DNA of 64,000 nt, taken from NCBI RefSeq assembly GCF_004331735.1, contig NZ_SJSO01000002.1:1-64000 (forward strand), given 5' to 3'. Shown in pieces: positions 62,387 to 64,000 of the stretch (its first letter is position 1; every line of letters begins with the position of its first letter). The position numbers were made by a program, and so were the translations under genes. Under the pieces are notes generated by a model. It had not been told where the DNA came from, ran no database searches, and saw only the letters and a program-made list of their open reading frames with translations. This DNA comes from Pedobacter psychrodurus. Lineage in GTDB: Bacteria; Bacteroidota; Bacteroidia; Sphingobacteriales; Sphingobacteriaceae.

Positions 62387-63363
62387 GCAAGTTTAGTTTT
62401 AAATGCCATTAATTTTCTTGTAACCTTCCAGCCCAATAGGTAGTTAAGAGTTTTGGCGAATTTACTACCTCCTACATCTACGCTAAACTTACGATCGATG
62501 GGGGGTAATTCTGCTAATGCTTTGGCCGAAATTGTGGGGTAATTGGGGTAACTTAAAACTGCTACATTGTGCAAAAGCCTGTAAATGGCAAAGTTTGCAT
62601 CGTACGAACCTGTTCTACCTAACAATTGTTCCTTTTTAGATAATGCAGACTCAAGTAGGCTTTGATAGGCGGATTTAGTTTGACTGGCAGAAAGGTTTTT
62701 AGCACCTGCAGATTTTCTATAATAATTATATCCTTCAGTTTTTACTATTCCTTTTGATTGGAGAATAACTCTTGAGAAAAATTCCCCATCGTCATCCAGT
62801 GTTAGGTTTTCGTTCCAAAAACCAGCTTTATCAATAATCTTTTTTGGGGTAAGCCAGGCATTGGGCTGTACCATAGCCCCTTTATTATCTAAACCGCCCC
62901 ATAGCCGGGTTAAAAAATAAACAGGATCATCCGTACTTTTGATAAACCTTTCTTCATACGCTGAAGGCAACAATATAGAAAGCTGATCTTCTTTTTGAAA
63001 ATGAATGGTGCTGCAAACCATTAGTTTATCAGGGTTTTGAGCGGCAACTAGCATCTGTTGCTCAATTTTATCTGCTGAAATAAAATCATCTGCATCCAAG
63101 AACTGAATATAGCTGCCCTTTGCTTCCAACACACCTTTATTTCTTGCCCTTGCTGCTCCACCTTTTTTTAACGAAAACAGCCTGATGTTTTCTGCGCTGT
63201 AGGCACTGGCCAACGCTAAAGAACCATCTGTAGATCCATCATCTACTAAAATAATTTCGATTTCTGGCCAGCTTTGTGTAATAACAGATTCAATGCATTT
63301 ATTTAAGTAAATAGATGCATTATAAAATGGAATAACTACAGTAACCAGATCTTGTTTAATCAT
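62383..63363 (-). CDS. Glycosyltransferase family 2
   Basis: A 326-residue GT-A enzyme. LVTVVIPFYNASIYLNKCIESVITQSWPEIEIILVDDGSTDGSLALA is the canonical GT2 N-terminus. The DxD metal site is DAD (90-92) in YIQFLDADDFISADKIEQQM, and NLTLDDDGEFFSRVIL supplies the later ED-type acid. It uses a nucleotide sugar to extend the repeat unit. Start ATG at 63363, overlapping the upstream stop by four bases. Confidence 0.93.
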   Translation of the reverse strand: MIKQDLVTVVIPFYNASIYLNKCIESVITQSWPEIEIILVDDGSTDGSLALASAYSAENIRLFSLKKGGAARARNKGVLEAKGSYIQFLDADDFISADKIEQQMLVAAQNPDKLMVCSTIHFQKEDQLSILLPSAYEERFIKSTDDPVYFLTRLWGGLDNKGAMVQPNAWLTPKKIIDKAGFWNENLTLDDDGEFFSRVILQSKGIVKTEGYNYYRKSAGAKNLSASQTKSAYQSLLESALSKKEQLLGRTGSYDANFAIYRLLHNVAVLSYPNYPTISAKALAELPPIDRKFSVDVGGSKFAKTLNYLLGWKVTRKLMAFKTKLA

Positions 63364-64000
63364 TTAGCTTTTAAACTTTTCCAGGCCGAAATGAAATACG
63401 GTTTTTTAGATAAATCCACGTAGTGATGAAGCGTTCCTTCTTGTTTTTCGGTCTGTTGGTTGCTCGGGTTTACAATATATTCTTCTTTTGGCAAACGTTT
63501 TTCGTTCCCTTCAGATGAAACAAGCATGGCTGTTAAAGCCTGTTCTAAAAAATAAGAGGTTCCTTCTTCATTTTCTAATGCGTGTATCCAATGTTCTATT
63601 TTATCCCAATCGATTATTGAAGAATTAAACCCGATAAGGCCAACATTGAGTTTTTTGGTGATTGGCGAAGCACACAGTTGCTCCATTAATGAAATAGAAT
63701 AACCATAAGATTGCGTACTATCTTCAATATTGATGATATTTTTCGGCTTTTTAAGCCAATCTATTACGGCTAAGGGTTCTTTCCAGAATAACATATCCGA
63801 ATCCAGTACCAATTTGTAACTGTTAGGATGATAGGTGTGGATATCGGTTAGTTTTTTTAAATGGTTGTAAATTTTTCTTTTCTGTCTAATTATGGGATAC
63901 TTATTTAGCGGAAGAATGGCATTGAGGTTTTGGTTAATTTGCTGTAGGGTAACTAATTCTGCCCCAGGCAAAAGTTTTGCAGCTATTTCATTAAGTTCTG
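63360..64000 (-). CDS. Putative glycosyltransferase (DxD-type), 5' end cut by the window edge
   Basis: The frame is open through base 64000 (…LNEIAAKLLPGAELVTLQQINQNLNAILPLNKYPII), so the protein is incomplete at its N-terminus and the TTG at 63971 is not the start. SYKLVLDSDMLFWKEPLAVIDWL contains a DSD resembling the GT8/GT-A metal site, and KKLNVGLIGFNSSIIDWDKIEHWI fits the acceptor side of such enzymes. It precedes and overlaps the GT2 gene by four bases and continues the operon beyond the window. Confidence 0.7.
   Translation of the reverse strand, partial: ELNEIAAKLLPGAELVTLQQINQNLNAILPLNKYPIIRQKRKIYNHLKKLTDIHTYHPNSYKLVLDSDMLFWKEPLAVIDWLKKPKNIINIEDSTQSYGYSISLMEQLCASPITKKLNVGLIGFNSSIIDWDKIEHWIHALENEEGTSYFLEQALTAMLVSSEGNEKRLPKEEYIVNPSNQQTEKQEGTLHHYVDLSKKPYFISAWKSLKAK

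Overview
The window looks like a chromosome segment from a Bacteroidota bacterium, most likely a Pedobacter-type member of the Sphingobacteriaceae. The reasons are two SusC/SusD-based polysaccharide utilisation loci (PULs), hybrid two-component regulators with AraC outputs, GIN-domain and DUF3823 proteins, a moderately AT-rich base composition, frequent TTG starts without clear Shine-Dalgarno sequences, and many short palindromic intergenic repeats. The genus is inferred from these features, not from a database match.

Layout. (1) 1-1231 is the 5' part of an insertion sequence on the minus strand. Its transposase is split into two frames joined at a run of nine T. (2) 1462-24068 is PUL 1. A minus-strand block encodes a DoxX membrane protein and a two-component regulator split into a Reg_prop/Y_Y_Y sensor kinase and a separate receiver-AraC protein. 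Divergent to it runs SusC, SusD, DUF3823 lipoprotein, GH43, GH43, GH5-like, GH2, then a minus-strand higBA toxin-antitoxin pair, then GH106 and a third GH43. The enzyme set suggests a rhamnose- and arabinose-decorated plant glycan (pectin or arabinogalactan type). (3) 24142-27530 holds a MOSC protein and an MscS channel. (4) 27914-39880 is a compact fructan PUL: a one-piece hybrid sensor with a periplasmic sugar-binding domain, then divergently an MFS sugar porter, PfkB fructokinase, SusC, SusD and a GH32 beta-fructosidase. (5) 40251-45079 contains unlinked genes: a GIN-domain protein, a conserved secreted protein, a second MFS transporter, dipeptidase E and a small membrane protein. (6) 45933-64000 is a minus-strand exopolysaccharide locus that runs off the right edge. 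Most of its junctions overlap by a few bases. It encodes at least nine glycosyltransferases, a Wzy-like polymerase, two acyltransferase-3 proteins, a WcaF-type acetyltransferase, an FkbM methyltransferase and an exosortase-family protein.

How it works together. Each PUL pairs its own sensor with a SusCD importer and enzymes. In PUL 1, secreted GH43/GH5/GH2/GH106 enzymes would trim side chains and backbone. In the fructan PUL, the periplasmic sensor would bind a free sugar, GH32 would release fructose, the MFS porter would carry it inward and the kinase would phosphorylate it. The exopolysaccharide locus would build a repeat unit, decorate it with acyl and methyl groups and polymerise it; a flippase, priming transferase and export genes must lie elsewhere.

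The most unusual points are: the overlapping split of the PUL 1 hybrid regulator; long perfect inverted repeats in and next to higBA; a glycosyltransferase gene (47978-49276) that has absorbed two mobile-type repeats and a heptamer array into its reading frame; a 33-base repeat copied exactly in both PULs; and an exosortase embedded in a glycosyltransferase operon. No tRNA, rRNA or CRISPR array was seen.
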